IMG/VR virus record: IMGVR_UViG_3300033182_000310 | Span: 1 to 43,102 of that record | Reading direction: 5' to 3' (one strand) | Source: a virus | DNA: 43,102 nucleotides | Shown: piece after piece, positions 42,992-43,102 of the stretch | Layout of the letters: each line of letters begins with the position of its first letter | Position numbering within the stretch: the first letter of the stretch is position 1 | Position numbers and translations under genes: made by a program | Notes under the pieces: generated by a model | The model's input: the letters and a program-made list of their open reading frames with translations, nothing else | What the model was told of the DNA's origin: nothing | Databases searched by the model: none

Positions 42992-43102
42992 ATGTACGAT
43001 ATAGTCTTTATTTCATATGGCGAAGCCTACGCAGAAGATAACTGGAACTTACTAAAAAGTAGATTTCCTACAGCAAAGCGTGTTGATGGTGTAAAAGGAA
43101 TA
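42992..43102 (+). CDS. Glycosyltransferase-like gene, N-terminal part, cut by the window edge
   Basis: The 37 codons visible read MYDIVFISYGEAYAEDNWNLL and then FPTAKRVDGVKGI. They align with the first 45 residues of the glycosyltransferase at 36205-37101 (DIIFLSYDEPNAEKNY, WAKRVHGVHGS), so this is probably a second member of that family, whose DxD motif would lie just beyond the edge. The gene starts 33 bases after the dehydrogenase stop and is probably co-transcribed with it, supplying a user for the oxidised nucleotide sugar. The full protein cannot be assessed. Confidence 0.65.
   Translation, partial: MYDIVFISYGEAYAEDNWNLLKSRFPTAKRVDGVKGI

Noticed and set aside
42988-42993. TATAAT before the glycosyltransferase-like gene at the right edge
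   Set aside because: It overlaps the ATG itself and has no -35 box at the right distance, so it cannot serve this start.
1-43102. tRNA genes, CRISPR arrays, insertion sequences, integrase or attachment sites
   Set aside because: Intergenic gaps are nearly all under 100 bases and contain only promoters and ribosome binding sites; no tRNA cloverleaf, spaced direct repeats or transposase motifs were seen.
1-43102. Photosynthesis or other typical cyanophage auxiliary genes
   Set aside because: No psbA, psbD, hli, talC or similar product appears, so a cyanobacterial host is not supported by this window, though it is not excluded.

Overview
The window is a stretch of a large tailed phage (myovirus, T4 superfamily) with an AT-rich genome, roughly one third G+C by eye. 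The T4-type gene products, the low G+C, the almost complete absence of intergenic DNA and the style of the structural proteins suggest a marine T4-like phage of a low-GC bacterium, such as a Pelagibacter or cyanobacterial myovirus. Host assignment is inference. No photosynthesis genes, tRNAs, integrase or CRISPR arrays were seen.

Left edge (1-1138), minus strand: the start of the recombination nuclease gp47, and the late sigma factor gp55. Each has its own sigma70-type promoter (TTGACT, 17 bp, then TATAAT or TATACT), suggesting early or middle expression by host polymerase. The -35 box of the gp55 promoter abuts a divergent T4-type late promoter (ACTAAATA) that faces the structural genes.

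Baseplate block (1139-26445), plus strand: gp48-like tail tube cap, gp53 wedge, an 899-residue hub-like protein, a gp5-like spike without a lysozyme domain, gp25, an enlarged gp6, and a single 5228-codon gene in the usual gp7 position. The giant protein carries several repeat types: carbohydrate-binding-like modules, FG-GAP-like propeller blades, glycine-rich GY repeats and a C-terminal beta-sandwich array. Many junctions are TAATG or ATGA overlaps, pointing to translational coupling.

Tail fibre and adhesin block (26468-33539): a 204-residue structural protein, three fibre genes sharing one N-terminal module but with different C-termini (tail collar; YVD plus a distinct tip; peptidase_G2-like), and a 329-residue probable adhesin. 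T4-like late motifs (NNTAAATA) lie 20-28 bp before several starts, some overlapping the preceding stop codon.

Cell-surface or glycan cassette (33596-39627): a near-perfect sigma70 promoter (TTGACA-17-TATAAT) within three regularly spaced GAATAA half-sites precedes seven overlapping genes. They are a small conserved protein, two related DxD glycosyltransferases, an unknown protein, a third DxD glycosyltransferase and two radical SAM enzymes with cysteine-rich N-terminal domains. Two convergent minus-strand genes (an SGNH hydrolase and an unknown protein) follow, apparently under a late promoter. A plus-strand nucleotide-sugar dehydrogenase and the start of another glycosyltransferase-like gene close the window. 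Together they could modify a surface glycan or the phage's own fibres. That role is inferred from gene content, and the cassette is the best candidate here for an undescribed system.
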